From assembly GCF_900109755.1 (NCBI RefSeq), contig NZ_FOAR01000008.1:124001-188000 (forward strand): 64,000 bases of DNA, in the 5' to 3' direction. This document shows, piece after piece, positions 1 to 9,129 of the stretch. The translations under genes were made by a program, and so were the position numbers. Numbering within the stretch: the first letter of the stretch is position 1; every line of letters starts with the position of its first letter. Origin of the DNA: Pseudomonas agarici. Its GTDB lineage: Bacteria; Pseudomonadota; Gammaproteobacteria; Pseudomonadales; Pseudomonadaceae. The notes beneath the pieces are model-generated. The model was given only the letters and a program-made list of their open reading frames with translations, was not told where the DNA came from and searched no databases.

Positions 1-499
1 CGGCATATGGGGAAAGAGGTCTCCCGATAGTATCTTCGATTTTAGGTAATCCTGGATGGTCACCGTAGGTCGAGCTGCTGGCGGCATAGATAAAACTTTT
101 TACTTTTGCATCTTTAGCAGCTATCAGCAAATTCAAAAAACCATCAATATTGGTAGCGTTAGTGCTCACAGGATCATTAAGCGATCGAGGAACAGACCCT
201 AGTGCTGCTTGATGCAAGACATAATCAATATCTACGCATGCCTTGTGACAATCAGATTGCTCGCGAATATCGCCTTTAAAGAAACGTAATCTTGCCCATT
301 GCTCAGGGCTAACAAGACTCTGAACCTCGTCCAGATTACTCTGATATCCTGTTGAAAAGTTATCTAGACCAACTACATATTGATCCGCTAGTAATAATGT
401 TTCTAGTAGATTAGAACCGATAAACCCTGCCACTCCGGTCACTAACCATGTTTTGGGATTTAATGATAAACTTTCAAGCAATTCCTTATAACGAGTCAT
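1..499 (-). CDS. wbpP: UDP-N-acetylglucosamine 4-epimerase WbpP (N-terminal part)
   Basis: Only the first 166 codons are in the window; the gene runs off the left edge. The translation starts [11 protein letters not shown] and shows the Rossmann motif GVAGFIGSN near residues 22-30, then [11 protein letters not shown] and the active-site serine stretch [12 protein letters not shown]. These are hallmarks of the WbpP/TviC group of SDR epimerases, which interconvert UDP-GlcNAc and UDP-GalNAc in the cytoplasm for O-antigen sugars. It lies 41 bp downstream of wbpO in the same direction, the usual wbpO-wbpP pair. The ATG at 499 matches the length of the P. aeruginosa protein's N-terminus. Base composition is clearly more AT-rich than the core genes, as expected in an O-antigen locus. 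Confidence 0.9.
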   Translation of the reverse strand, partial: MTRYKELLESLSLNPKTWLVTGVAGFIGSNLLETLLLADQYVVGLDNFSTGYQSNLDEVQSLVSPEQWARLRFFKGDIREQSDCHKACVDIDYVLHQAALGSVPRSLNDPVSTNATNIDGFLNLLIAAKDAKVKSFIYAASSSTYGDHPGLPKIEDTIGRPLSPYA

Positions 500-540
500 A
501 CAATACCTTAACTTGTCAAATCAATTATCAATTTAACGTC

Positions 541-1818
541 TCACAAACGAAGATCAGACTCATCAGCGCTCAACAGATACTTTAAATCATACAAAACATG
601 GATAGTCTTCCCAAATTGGCGAATCTTGGCAGCTCCGAGCTCTCTAAATTCATCATGGGCAACAGCCAAAATGATACCGTCGTAAGTATTACTATCTGGA
701 TTAGTTATAGGAGTAATCCCATACTCACCCTCAGACTCAGATTTACTTACCCATGGGTCGTAAATATCAACGGAAATATTATATTCGGCCAACTCTCTAA
801 CGATATCAATCACTCGTGTATTTCTTAGGTCTGGACAGTTTTCCTTAAAAGCAAACCCCATTAATAGAACCCGAGCACCCTCGACGTGAATGCGTCTTTT
901 CAACATTGCCTTGACAAATTGAGATACAACATACCCCCCCATACTATCGTTCAAACGGCGTCCCGCTAGGATTATTTCAGGATGATAACCAATAGACTGA
1001 GCCTTATGAGTTAGATAATAAGGATCCACGCCAATACAATGTCCACCTACCAAACCGGGCCGAAAAGGAAGAAAGTTCCACTTGGTACCTGCGGCATTAA
1101 GTACAGCTTCAGTATCGATACCCATCTTATTAAAAATGATAGCCAACTCATTGATCAATGCAATGTTCAAATCACGCTGTGTATTTTCAATGACCTTCGC
1201 CGCCTCAGCAACCTTGATACTAGAAGCCTTGTGTGTACCTGCAACAACAATCTGGTTATATAAAGCGTCAACGATATTTGCGATGTCTGGTGTCGAACCA
1301 GAAGTTACTTTTTTAATTGTTGTGACACGATGCAGCTTATCACCTGGATTTATCCGTTCAGGACTATACCCAGCAAAGAAATCAGTATTGAATTTTAACC
1401 CTGAAATCTTCTCCAGTATAGGCACACAAATTTCCTCGGTGGCTCCAGGGTAAACCGTAGACTCATAAATAACTATATCTCCTTCTTTAAGCAGTCGGCC
1501 AATGGACTCCGAGGCCTTGATCAAGGGAGTCAAGTCAGGTTGTTTATAATCGTCGATAGGCGTTGGTACGGTAACAACAAAAGTATTGCATGTTGCGATG
1601 TTTTTTAGATCGGCGGTATAAGATAGATAAATAGCCTGTTTCAGCTCATCACTACTCACCTCAAGCGTCGAATCATATCCGGTGTTGAGGGCATCAATAC
1701 GTGACTGGTTGATATCAAATCCGATCACAGAGCGCTGCTTACCGAACTCGACGGCCAGCGGCAGCCCCACATATCCAAGTCCTATAATGGCGAGTTTGAT
1801 AGCTTCCAAGTTTTGCAT
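541..1818 (-). CDS. wbpO: UDP-N-acetyl-D-galactosamine (or glucosamine) 6-dehydrogenase, WbpO/TviB family
   Basis: A nucleotide-sugar dehydrogenase of the UDP-glucose/GDP-mannose family. It oxidises C6 of a UDP-HexNAc with two NAD+ to give the uronic acid used in O-antigen. The NAD motif GLGYVG is near the N-terminus, and the catalytic cysteine lies in [11 protein letters not shown] about residue 261. With wbpP next to it, the expected product is UDP-GalNAcA. I prefer the ATG at 1818 (425 residues, the TviB length). An in-frame ATG at 1839 would add seven residues, and neither has a strong ribosome binding site. AT-rich codon use sets it apart from the genes beyond 2.5 kb. Confidence 0.88.
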   Translation of the reverse strand: MQNLEAIKLAIIGLGYVGLPLAVEFGKQRSVIGFDINQSRIDALNTGYDSTLEVSSDELKQAIYLSYTADLKNIATCNTFVVTVPTPIDDYKQPDLTPLIKASESIGRLLKEGDIVIYESTVYPGATEEICVPILEKISGLKFNTDFFAGYSPERINPGDKLHRVTTIKKVTSGSTPDIANIVDALYNQIVVAGTHKASSIKVAEAAKVIENTQRDLNIALINELAIIFNKMGIDTEAVLNAAGTKWNFLPFRPGLVGGHCIGVDPYYLTHKAQSIGYHPEIILAGRRLNDSMGGYVVSQFVKAMLKRRIHVEGARVLLMGFAFKENCPDLRNTRVIDIVRELAEYNISVDIYDPWVSKSESEGEYGITPITNPDSNTYDGIILAVAHDEFRELGAAKIRQFGKTIHVLYDLKYLLSADESDLRL

Positions 1819-2572
1819 AATCAGCGCCCAATCAATCATTTTGAGAAAGTTAAAAATTAAAATTATCTTATTACACTAAATTTTTATCGCCACCACAAGA
1901 ACAACATAGTGAAATGGTGCACTTACTGCTTCGCCTGATTATCCGCTGCCGCACTGGGTAGAGCTCAAGTGACCTCAAACGGAAACGCATAAATACTGCT
2001 GCTTCTCGATAAGGAGCCCCCTTCTTTCGAGGAGGAGAAGCTGCTCTCGTCCCCCTCCCCCACAAATCCTGCGAAGCACAAACTGTCAGATTTAGTCGTT
2101 TCTGGATGCCTCGAACACCAAATTTTTCCATTTCCATATGTAAATTTAATAGCAATTCTCATTCCCAAAAATGACATTTCAAAACCCAACTCTTTGATAG
2201 CTTGAAATCTGAGTGAAAAATTTAAGATAAAAATATCTAAGCTTTTGATTATACGACTTATCGTCAGAAGATTGTTAAGGAGCCGCTACTGGAGGCTTAG
2301 TGGAGGTCTCTCATTCGCTCAAAGAAGAGATCACTATCAGGGCGAGGGAAGGAAGAGTACTAGCGTCAGCATCTCAGGAAATAGACGCCATCAAGGCCCA
2401 ATAGCTGGAGAAGCAGTCGAGCCTTCAAAAAGCTCCCTTGTATCCCTCAGCAAAATCTAAAGGCGAGGGGCTCCTTCGACAAACCTTCCCTTGGACTAGT
2501 CCAAGAGCAGCTTGAATACCAGTTACTAATCGCGACTGAGTCAATAAGCTATCAGAAAGACAGTCGCACCAC
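1819..2572. other. AT-rich intergenic region between the O-antigen genes and ihfB
   Basis: About 750 bp without a convincing intact gene. It must hold the promoter/leader of wbpO (minus strand), but I found no clear JUMPstart/ops element. In P. aeruginosa wzz sits directly beside ihfB at this place; no intact wzz is present here. The right half contains a degenerate coding-like stretch listed separately. Confidence 0.5.
2236..2460 (+). pseudogene. Possible frameshifted gene remnant, coiled-coil protein (Wzz-like?)
   Basis: Reading the plus strand, protein-like segments lie in different frames: AFDYTTYRQKIVKEPLLEA, then VEVSHSLKEEITIRA followed by ASQEIDAIKAQ, a TAG stop, LEKQSSLQKA, and after another shift LVSLSKI. 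Joined, they give an amphipathic coiled-coil pattern like the C-terminal half of Wzz chain-length regulators. This is inference from pattern only. It could be chance, and the strand is opposite to ihfB. The nominal open frame from 2245 is Arg/Ser-rich and does not look like a protein. Confidence 0.25.
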
Positions 2573-2863
2573 CTAAATTTCTTCCTCCTCATTCACCCGA
2601 TCCCTTAACTCCTTCCCCGGCTTGAAATGCGGCACAAACTTGCCATCCAGGCTCACTGATTGCCCGGTCTTGGGATTGCGCCCAACCCGCGGCGCTCGAT
2701 AATGTAACGAAAAGCTACCGAACCCACGAATTTCGATCCGGTCCCCAGTCGCCAGGCACTGGGACATTTGCTCAAGCATGGTCTTGATGGCCAGCTCGAC
2801 ATCCTTGGATGAAAGCAGCCCCTGATGGGTGACAATTCGTTCGATCAACTCCGACTTCGTCAT
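2573..2863 (-). CDS. ihfB: Integration host factor subunit beta
   Basis: 96 residues, the normal length for IHF-beta, starting [10 protein letters not shown]. The DNA-bending beta-arm region is visible as [20 protein letters not shown] with the conserved proline, followed by [12 protein letters not shown]. It pairs with IhfA as a nucleoid-associated protein that bends DNA at promoters, including sigma-54 promoters such as the one proposed near 48.17 kb. A good AAGAAGGGA ribosome binding site precedes the ATG. It is the core-genome boundary of the O-antigen locus. Confidence 0.97.
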   Translation of the reverse strand: MTKSELIERIVTHQGLLSSKDVELAIKTMLEQMSQCLATGDRIEIRGFGSFSLHYRAPRVGRNPKTGQSVSLDGKFVPHFKPGKELRDRVNEEEEI

Positions 2864-2994
2864 ATTTTTCCCTTCTTTTTCAAGCAGCTAGGAAAAGCGC
2901 TTCGAAGGTTTTAGCATGACGGGAGGATTTTGAACAGCCCATAGATTGACTTATCTGCATATCAGATACGTCCAGACCCAGAGGCGCACATCGA

Positions 2995-3276
2995 CTAGTT
3001 GCAGGTCACCAGCATCGTTCGGGTGACATAGCCTGCCGGATTCCAGCCAAAGAGATAGTCACCTTCTTCATCCTTGGCATCACTGGACTTGGCGACGACC
3101 CTGTAGCCCTGAACCTTGCATTCGCGAGCTGCACGCTTATAGCACTTGTCCCAGCCAGAACCCAATCCCGAGCAGTCGATTTCGATGCCGCTCACACCAT
3201 GCCTGGCGTGGGTCCTGGCGTGGGTGGTACATCCGGCAAGCAGCACCAGGGCGATTACTGCTATGAACTTGCTCAT
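2995..3276 (-). CDS. Small lipoprotein of unknown function
   Basis: 93 residues. The N-terminus MSKFIAVIALVLLAGC is a lipoprotein signal peptide with the lipobox LLAGC (Cys16), so the mature protein should be lipid-anchored. The mature part has further cysteines (DCSG, KCYK, ECK and the C-terminal TCN), suggesting two disulfides in the periplasm. AAGGATGTGAATG gives a ribosome binding site. It stands alone between rpsA (its terminator is at 3421-3449) and ihfB on the same strand. I do not recognise a functional family. Confidence 0.8.
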   Translation of the reverse strand: MSKFIAVIALVLLAGCTTHARTHARHGVSGIEIDCSGLGSGWDKCYKRAARECKVQGYRVVAKSSDAKDEEGDYLFGWNPAGYVTRTMLVTCN

Positions 3277-3420
3277 TCACATCCTTATCAAAGCGATACC
3301 TTAAGAAAAAGCTGCAACAACTGACAATGGCTGATCCGGAATATAGATCTTTACGCATTATCAATGTGACCGCAGCAAGTCCGATTTGGTTTCACCTTTG
3401 AAACACCCAAATTCCGGCCA

Positions 3421-3449
3421 TAAAAAAGGACGACCGAAGTCGCCCTTTT
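3421..3449 (-). terminator. Rho-independent terminator of rpsA
   Basis: On the minus strand AAAGGGCGAC-ttcg-GTCGTCCTTTTTT forms a ten-pair stem with a UUCG tetraloop and a T run, starting 17 bp after the rpsA stop codon. Confidence 0.9.
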
Positions 3450-3466
3450 CAACAGTTAGACAGAAC

Positions 3467-5152
3467 TCAGTTCTGTTTGGCCATTGCTTGACGCAGCAGG
3501 GCAGCCATGGTGGTGTCGGCTGCTTCACCTTCCGGAGCTGCTTTCAGGCTCTGGATGGCTTCTTTCTCGTCTTCAACGTCTTTCGACTTGATCGACAGTT
3601 GGATCACGCGGCTCTTGCGGTCAACGCTGATGATCTTGGCTTCTACTTCTTCGCCTTCTTTCAGGACGTTACGCGCGTCTTCAACGCGGTCACGGCTGAT
3701 TTCGGAGGCTTTCAGCGTCGCTTCGATATCGTCGGCCAGAACGATGATGGCGCCTTTGGCGTCAACTTCCTTCACAGTGCCTTTAACGATGGCGCCTTTG
3801 TCGTTAACCGAGACGTACTCGGAGAACGGATCGCTTTCCAGTTGCTTGATGCCCAGGGAGATGCGCTCGCGCTCCGGGTCAACCGACAGGATAACGGTGT
3901 CCAGTTCGTCGCCCTTCTTGAAACGGCGCACGGCTTCTTCGCCCACTTCGTTCCAGGAGATATCGGACAGGTGAACCAGACCGTCGATGCCGCCGTCCAG
4001 GCCAATGAAGATACCGAAATCGGTGATCGACTTGATAGTACCGGAGATCTTGTCGCCCTTGTTGAACTGGCCAGAGAAGTCTTCCCATGGGTTCGACTTG
4101 CACTGCTTGATGCCCAGGGAGATACGACGACGCTCTTCGTCGATGTCCAGAACCATGACTTCCACTTCGTCGCCGACTTGTACGACTTTCGAAGGATGGA
4201 TGTTCTTGTTGGTCCAGTCCATTTCCGAAACGTGTACCAGACCTTCAACGCCCTCTTCCAGCTCAGCGAAGCAGCCGTAGTCGGTCAGGTTGGTGACGCG
4301 CGCGGTCACACGAGTGCTTTCTGGGTAACGGGCTTTGATAGCAACCCATGGATCTTCGCCCAGTTGCTTCAGGCCCAGGGAAACACGATTGCGCTCGCGA
4401 TCGTACTTCAGAACCTTGACATCGATCTCGTCGCCAACATTGACGATTTCCGATGGATGCTTGATGCGCTTCCAGGCCATGTCGGTGATGTGCAGCAGCC
4501 CATCGACGCCACCCAGATCGACGAATGCGCCGTAGTCGGTGAGGTTCTTGACGATACCCTTGACTTGCTGGCCTTCCTGCAGGGATTCCAACAGAGCTTC
4601 GCGCTCGGCGGAGTTCTCTGCTTCCAGGACGCTACGACGGGAAACAACAACGTTGTTGCGCTTCTGGTCGAGCTTGATAACTTTGAACTCGAGCTCTTTG
4701 CCTTCCAGGTGCGTGGTGTCGCGCACCGGACGGACGTCAACCAGAGAACCTGGCAAGAACGCACGGATGCCGTTAACGTCGACAGTGAAGCCGCCTTTAA
4801 CCTTACCGTTGATAACGCCCTTGACCACTTCTTCGGCTGCGAAGGCTGCTTCCAGAACGATCCAGCATTCAGCGCGCTTGGCTTTTTCACGGGACAGCTT
4901 GGTTTCACCGAAGCCGTCTTCAACCGAATCCAGCGCCACGTGAACTTCATCACCGACGTTGATGTTCAGCTCGCCAGCATCGTTGTAGAACTGTTCCAGC
5001 GGGATCAGAGCTTCAGACTTCAGACCGGCGTGGACAGTGACCCAACGAGCTTGGTAATCGATATCAACGATAACACCGGTGATGATCGAACCAGCCTGAA
5101 GATTGAGGGTCTTCAAGCTCTCTTCAAAGAGTTCCGCAAAGCTTTCGCTCAT
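3467..5152 (-). CDS. rpsA: 30S ribosomal protein S1
   Basis: 561 residues, close to the 559 of P. aeruginosa. Six S1 OB-fold repeats can be followed; repeats 3-6 carry clear signatures such as [40 protein letters not shown] and [21 protein letters not shown]1 binds mRNA leaders at the ribosome platform and is needed to initiate on structured mRNAs. AGGAAT precedes the ATG. It lies downstream of cmk, as in most proteobacteria, with 120 bp between them that probably include its own promoter, and it has its own terminator. Confidence 0.98.
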   Translation of the reverse strand: MSESFAELFEESLKTLNLQAGSIITGVIVDIDYQARWVTVHAGLKSEALIPLEQFYNDAGELNINVGDEVHVALDSVEDGFGETKLSREKAKRAECWIVLEAAFAAEEVVKGVINGKVKGGFTVDVNGIRAFLPGSLVDVRPVRDTTHLEGKELEFKVIKLDQKRNNVVVSRRSVLEAENSAEREALLESLQEGQQVKGIVKNLTDYGAFVDLGGVDGLLHITDMAWKRIKHPSEIVNVGDEIDVKVLKYDRERNRVSLGLKQLGEDPWVAIKARYPESTRVTARVTNLTDYGCFAELEEGVEGLVHVSEMDWTNKNIHPSKVVQVGDEVEVMVLDIDEERRRISLGIKQCKSNPWEDFSGQFNKGDKISGTIKSITDFGIFIGLDGGIDGLVHLSDISWNEVGEEAVRRFKKGDELDTVILSVDPERERISLGIKQLESDPFSEYVSVNDKGAIVKGTVKEVDAKGAIIVLADDIEATLKASEISRDRVEDARNVLKEGEEVEAKIISVDRKSRVIQLSIKSKDVEDEKEAIQSLKAAPEGEAADTTMAALLRQAMAKQN

Positions 5153-5272
5153 TTTAATTCCTGTTGATAAGGGCGAAGAATACGCCCATCTGCCACACCC
5201 CAGACGGTGAGGGTTACGTTCATATGAAAGAAGCCGTGCAGGACTATGACTGGTCCCCTGCGCGCCTCTTGG

Positions 5273-5962
5273 TCACCCGGCAATATCGCGAATGGCGATT
5301 TCGCTCATGATGCGTTCCAGCACCTGCTCGATGGACAACTCCGTGGAATCCAGCTGTATGGCGTCAACCGCTGGCTTGAGCGGGGCTACCGCTCGCTGGG
5401 TGTCGCGCTCATCACGCACACGTATCTCATCTAGCAGACTCGACAGACTAACATCATCACCCTTGGCCTTCAACTGTAAGTACCGGCGGCGCGCTCGTTC
5501 CTCGACGCTGGCGGTGAGGAAGACCTTCAGCGGCGCATCAGGAAATACCACCGTCCCCATATCGCGACCATCGGCCACCAACCCCGGCGGCTCCTGGAAC
5601 GCGCGCTGGCGTTGCAGCAGGGCGTCGCGCACCGCCGGCAGGGCCGCAACTTGGGAGGCGCCCGCACCGATCGATTCGTTGCGGATGTCCTGAGTGACAT
5701 CGTCGCCTTCAAGAATGATGCGCTGCGGCTGGCCGTCGGTCGCACCGATGAACTGCACATCGAGGTGAGCAGCTAGCAGCTTGAGGGACTCTTCGTTGGT
5801 CAGGTCGACGCCGTGATTGCGAGCGGCGAAGGCCAGCAACCGATAGAGCGCACCGGAATCCAGCAGGCACCAACCCAGACGCTGGGCCAACAAACCGGCG
5901 ATAGTCCCCTTGCCCGATCCGCTGGGTCCGTCGATGGCGATGACTGGAGCTTGAATATTCAC
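5273..5962 (-). CDS. cmk: Cytidylate kinase
   Basis: 229 residues. The P-loop [12 protein letters not shown] is at residues 9-20, with the CMP-binding region [13 protein letters not shown] further on. It phosphorylates CMP and dCMP with ATP. The start codon is GTG and overlaps the tyrA stop in the sequence GTGA, so translation is coupled to tyrA. In other pseudomonads cmk follows the aroA half of a tyrA-aroA fusion; here it follows tyrA directly. Confidence 0.96.
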   Translation of the reverse strand: MNIQAPVIAIDGPSGSGKGTIAGLLAQRLGWCLLDSGALYRLLAFAARNHGVDLTNEESLKLLAAHLDVQFIGATDGQPQRIILEGDDVTQDIRNESIGAGASQVAALPAVRDALLQRQRAFQEPPGLVADGRDMGTVVFPDAPLKVFLTASVEERARRRYLQLKAKGDDVSLSSLLDEIRVRDERDTQRAVAPLKPAVDAIQLDSTELSIEQVLERIMSEIAIRDIAG

Positions 5963-6906
5963 GACTGAACCTCTTTGTGATCATCGTTGGCGTTCATTGT
6001 GTCCTTACGGGCCCTTCGGGCCAAGATTCTGCCGAAATGTTCGCGAGCGGCCTGGGCCCGCTCGAACACAGCCAGCAGTTGCTGTCCATCACTCGCATCA
6101 ACGGCGTCGCGCAAAACATCCAGGTCGCCACGAAAGGTATCCAGTGCACGCAACACCGCCTCGCGGTTGGCCAGAAAGATGTCATGCCACATGACCGGAT
6201 CGCTGCCGGCAATTCGCGTGAAATCACGGAATCCGCCCGCGGCATAGCGAAAAATCTCCAGGTTCTCATTGCGCTTGGCCAGGGAGTCCACCAGGCCGAA
6301 AGCCAACAGGTGCGGCAAATGACTGGTCGCCGCCAGTACTTCGTCGTGGCGCTCGACCGGCATATGTTCGACATCCGCGCCCAGGGCACGCCACAGCCGG
6401 TCGACCAGGGCCACCGCCGCCGGATCGGTTTCCTCCAGCGGGGTCAGGATCACCTTATGCCGGCGAAATAGCCTGCCGTTGGAGGCTTGCACCCCACTCT
6501 GTTCAGACCCGGCAATTGGATGCCCGGGCACAAACCGTGGCGGCATGGCGCCGAACGCTGAGCAGGCGGCACGCACTACGTTACCTTTGGCGCTGCCGAC
6601 ATCCGTCAGGATCGCCTGACCCAGGTCCATGCCCGCTAACAGGCCGAGCAGCTTCTCCATGGCCAGGATCGGCACCGCGAGCTGAATCACATCGGCGCCC
6701 CGGCAGGCGCTCAGCAGATCTTCCTCGCAGCGATCGACCACCCCCAACTCCACTGCCAGCTGGCGTGATTGCGGATCGAGATCGACACCGACCACTTCTC
6801 GACAAAGGCCGCTTTCCCGCAGCCCTTTGGCGAAGGAACCGCCAATCAGCCCCAGGCCGACCACCACCAGGCGACCGATCATAGGTGTCACCGATTGCAT
6901 CGGCAT
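5959..6906 (-). CDS. tyrA: Prephenate/cyclohexadienyl dehydrogenase, lacking the usual fused EPSP synthase domain
   Basis: About 315 residues. The NAD(P) Rossmann motif [15 protein letters not shown] is followed by TDVGSAKG, the substrate-site [10 protein letters not shown] and [12 protein letters not shown], all typical of TyrA, which oxidises prephenate or arogenate in tyrosine synthesis. The chain ends after [20 protein letters not shown]. In P. aeruginosa (PA3164) and, to my knowledge, most pseudomonads the same gene continues for about 430 residues as 3-phosphoshikimate 1-carboxyvinyltransferase (AroA); here that half is missing and cmk overlaps the stop. The start is ambiguous: ATG 6906 (5 bp after hisC) or ATG 6882 (GGTGA upstream). 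The open frame reaches 7014 but would overlap hisC by 104 bp. Confidence 0.9.
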   Translation of the reverse strand: MPMQSVTPMIGRLVVVGLGLIGGSFAKGLRESGLCREVVGVDLDPQSRQLAVELGVVDRCEEDLLSACRGADVIQLAVPILAMEKLLGLLAGMDLGQAILTDVGSAKGNVVRAACSAFGAMPPRFVPGHPIAGSEQSGVQASNGRLFRRHKVILTPLEETDPAAVALVDRLWRALGADVEHMPVERHDEVLAATSHLPHLLAFGLVDSLAKRNENLEIFRYAAGGFRDFTRIAGSDPVMWHDIFLANREAVLRALDTFRGDLDVLRDAVDASDGQQLLAVFERAQAAREHFGRILARRARKDTMNANDDHKEVQS

Positions 6907-6910
6907 GACA

Positions 6911-8029
6911 TCAACCACGAGCCAGAACCTTGGCCAAAGCCTCAAGCAAGCGGCTGTTTTCACTGGCCAGGCCAATACTGATCCGCAGGTGCTGCGGCAG
7001 ACCATAGCCGGCAATCGGACGCACGATCACGCCCTCGCGCAACAATCCTTGATACACCGGCCCCGCATCGCGACCGACATCGACGGCAATGAAGTTGGCC
7101 CGGGAGGCAATCCAGCTCAAACCCATCTGCCGGAAGCCGTCCTCCAGTTGCAGCATGCCTGCCTCGTTCAGCTCGCGACTGCGCGCCACGTACTCGGCGT
7201 CATCCAGCGCGGCACGGGCCGCCACCAGGGCGAGGCTGTTCACATTGAAGGGTTGGCGCACGCGATTGAGGATATCCGCCACCGCTGGCGACGACAGCCC
7301 GTAGCCGACCCGCAGCGCCGCCAGACCGTAGGCCTTGGAGAAGGTGCGGGAAACCAGCAGGTTCGGATAAGTCGACAGGTAGTTCAGGCCATTTGGCAGG
7401 CCTTCGCCCTGGGCATATTCGATATACGCCTCGTCCAGCACCACCAGCACATTGCCGGGCACCGCCGCGAGGAAAGCTTCCAACGCCTGCGGGCCGAACC
7501 AGGTACCGGTTGGATTGTTCGGGTTGGCGATAAACACCACACGGGTGTTCTCGTCTATCGCCGCCAGCATCGCCAGCGGGTCATGACCAAAATCCCTGGC
7601 GGGCGCCACGCGGGCATCGGCCCCCACGGCCTGGGTCACGATCGGATAGATCGCGAAGGCATGCTCGCTGAAGACCGCATTCAGGCCCGGTGCCAGGTAG
7701 GCACGGGCAACCAGTTCGAGAATATCGTTGGAACCGTTGCCCAGGGTCACCTGGTTGGCCTGTACGCCGCACAACTCGGACAAGCGCTGCTTCAGTTCGA
7801 AGCCGTTGCCGTCCGGGTAGCGGGTCAGTTCGGCCAACTCGTCGCGAATCGCCGCCAAGGCCCGGGGACTGGCGCCCAGCGGATTTTCATTGCTGGCCAG
7901 CTTGATGATGCGTGCCGGATCGATATCCAGCTCGCGCGCCAATTCGTCCACGGGCTTACCCGGAACGTAAGGCGAAAGTTGTTGCACGCCCGGCTGCGCC
8001 AGTGCGAGGAAGTCGCCACTCATGTTCAA
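6911..8029 (-). CDS. hisC: Histidinol-phosphate aminotransferase
   Basis: 372-residue PLP enzyme of the class I/II aminotransferase fold. Visible are SNENPLGASP near the N-terminus, NPNNPTG, the VLDEAY stretch and the PLP lysine in RTFSKAYGLAALRVGYG. It transaminates imidazole-acetol phosphate and, in this family (HisC2 of P. aeruginosa), probably also aromatic oxo acids, which fits its place between pheA and tyrA. The start follows the pheA stop by 5 bp. An internal ATG two codons on is an alternative. Confidence 0.93.
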   Translation of the reverse strand: MNMSGDFLALAQPGVQQLSPYVPGKPVDELARELDIDPARIIKLASNENPLGASPRALAAIRDELAELTRYPDGNGFELKQRLSELCGVQANQVTLGNGSNDILELVARAYLAPGLNAVFSEHAFAIYPIVTQAVGADARVAPARDFGHDPLAMLAAIDENTRVVFIANPNNPTGTWFGPQALEAFLAAVPGNVLVVLDEAYIEYAQGEGLPNGLNYLSTYPNLLVSRTFSKAYGLAALRVGYGLSSPAVADILNRVRQPFNVNSLALVAARAALDDAEYVARSRELNEAGMLQLEDGFRQMGLSWIASRANFIAVDVGRDAGPVYQGLLREGVIVRPIAGYGLPQHLRISIGLASENSRLLEALAKVLARG

Positions 8030-8034
8030 CGCCT

Positions 8035-9129
8035 TTATAGAACTGCTTTCGGGTAGGAACCCAGCACCTTGAGGGCCACCGCTTCCTGACTAATCTTCTC
8101 CAGCACACCCTTGACCAGCGGATCACGGTGGTGGCCGACGAAGTCGATAAAGAACACGTAGGTCCATTTACCGCTGCGCGACGGTCGGGTTTCGATTCGC
8201 GTCAGGTCAATTCCGTTGTCGTGGAACGGCACCAGCAGCTCATGGAGCGCCCCCGGTTTGTTGCTCATAGAAACAATGATCGAGGTTTTGTCGTCGCCGG
8301 TCGGCGGCACTTCCTGGCTACCAATCATCAGGAATCGCGTAGCGTTGTCCGGGCGGTCCTCGATTTTCTCGGCCAGACGGGTCAATCCATACAGGCTGGC
8401 CGCCATATCGCCGGCAATCGCCGCCGAATTCCATTCACCCTTGATCCGCTTGGCCGCCTCGGCGTTGCTCGGCACCGCCACGCGCTCGACATTCGGGTAG
8501 TGGGCGTCCAACCACTTGCGGCACTGGGCCAGTGACTGGGCATGGGAGTAGATGCGGCTGATGCTGTCGGTCTTGGTGTTTTCAGCCACCAGCAGATGAT
8601 GGTGGATACGCAGCTCGACCTCGCCACAGATCACCATGTCGTGCTCGAGAAAACTGTCGAGGGTATGGTTGACCGCACCCTCGGTGGAGTTTTCCACCGG
8701 TACCACACCGAAGTTCACCGCACCGGCGGCGACTTCACGGAACACTTCATCGATGGCCGCCATCGGTTTGCTGATCACCGCATGACCGAAGTGCTTCATC
8801 GCCGCCGCCTGGGTAAAGGTCCCCTCTGGCCCCAGATAAGCCACTTTCAGCGGCTGTTCCAGCGCGAGGCAGGAGGACATGATCTCGCGGAACAGCCGCG
8901 CCATTTCCTCGTTGCCCAACGGTCCTTGGTTGCGCTCCATGACCCGCTTGAGCACCTGGGCCTCACGCTCTGGACGATAGAACACCGGCACTTCGCCTTC
9001 GGCCAGCGAAGCCATCTTTACCCGCGCGACTTCCTGGGCGCAGCGGGCGCGCTCGCTGATCAGTTCCAGGACCTTCTCGTCGAGGCTGTCGATGCGCAGG
9101 CGCAGTGCCTTGAGTTCTTGTTCAGACAT
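8035..9129 (-). CDS. pheA: Bifunctional chorismate mutase / prephenate dehydratase (P-protein)
   Basis: 364 residues with three parts in order: an AroQ chorismate mutase helical domain (residues 1-90, LRLRIDSLDEKVLELISERA), a prephenate dehydratase domain starting VAYLGPEGTFTQAAAMKHFG with the PVENSTEGAVNHTLD and DNATRF motifs, and a C-terminal ACT domain starting near KTSIIVSMSNKPGALHELL, with the phenylalanine-binding IETRPSR. It converts chorismate to phenylpyruvate and should be feedback-inhibited by Phe. The ATG overlaps the serC TAA by one base. Confidence 0.96.
   Translation of the reverse strand: MSEQELKALRLRIDSLDEKVLELISERARCAQEVARVKMASLAEGEVPVFYRPEREAQVLKRVMERNQGPLGNEEMARLFREIMSSCLALEQPLKVAYLGPEGTFTQAAAMKHFGHAVISKPMAAIDEVFREVAAGAVNFGVVPVENSTEGAVNHTLDSFLEHDMVICGEVELRIHHHLLVAENTKTDSISRIYSHAQSLAQCRKWLDAHYPNVERVAVPSNAEAAKRIKGEWNSAAIAGDMAASLYGLTRLAEKIEDRPDNATRFLMIGSQEVPPTGDDKTSIIVSMSNKPGALHELLVPFHDNGIDLTRIETRPSRSGKWTYVFFIDFVGHHRDPLVKGVLEKISQEAVALKVLGSYPKAVL

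Noticed and set aside
1871..2189. Minus-strand frames upstream of wbpO
   Set aside because: No motif, no ribosome binding site, mutually overlapping; treated as leader DNA.
2245..2460. 71-codon plus-strand frame in the AT-rich region
   Set aside because: The single frame is Arg/Ser-rich and not protein-like; a multi-frame remnant explains the stretch better.
1819..2572. JUMPstart/ops element upstream of the O-antigen genes
   Set aside because: The nearest match to GGCGGTAG (near 2283 on the minus strand) has mismatches and poor context.
3386..5167. 593-codon open frame on the plus strand
   Set aside because: Antisense to rpsA and produced by its codon bias; Phe/Val/Asp/Gln repeats mirror the S1 repeats.
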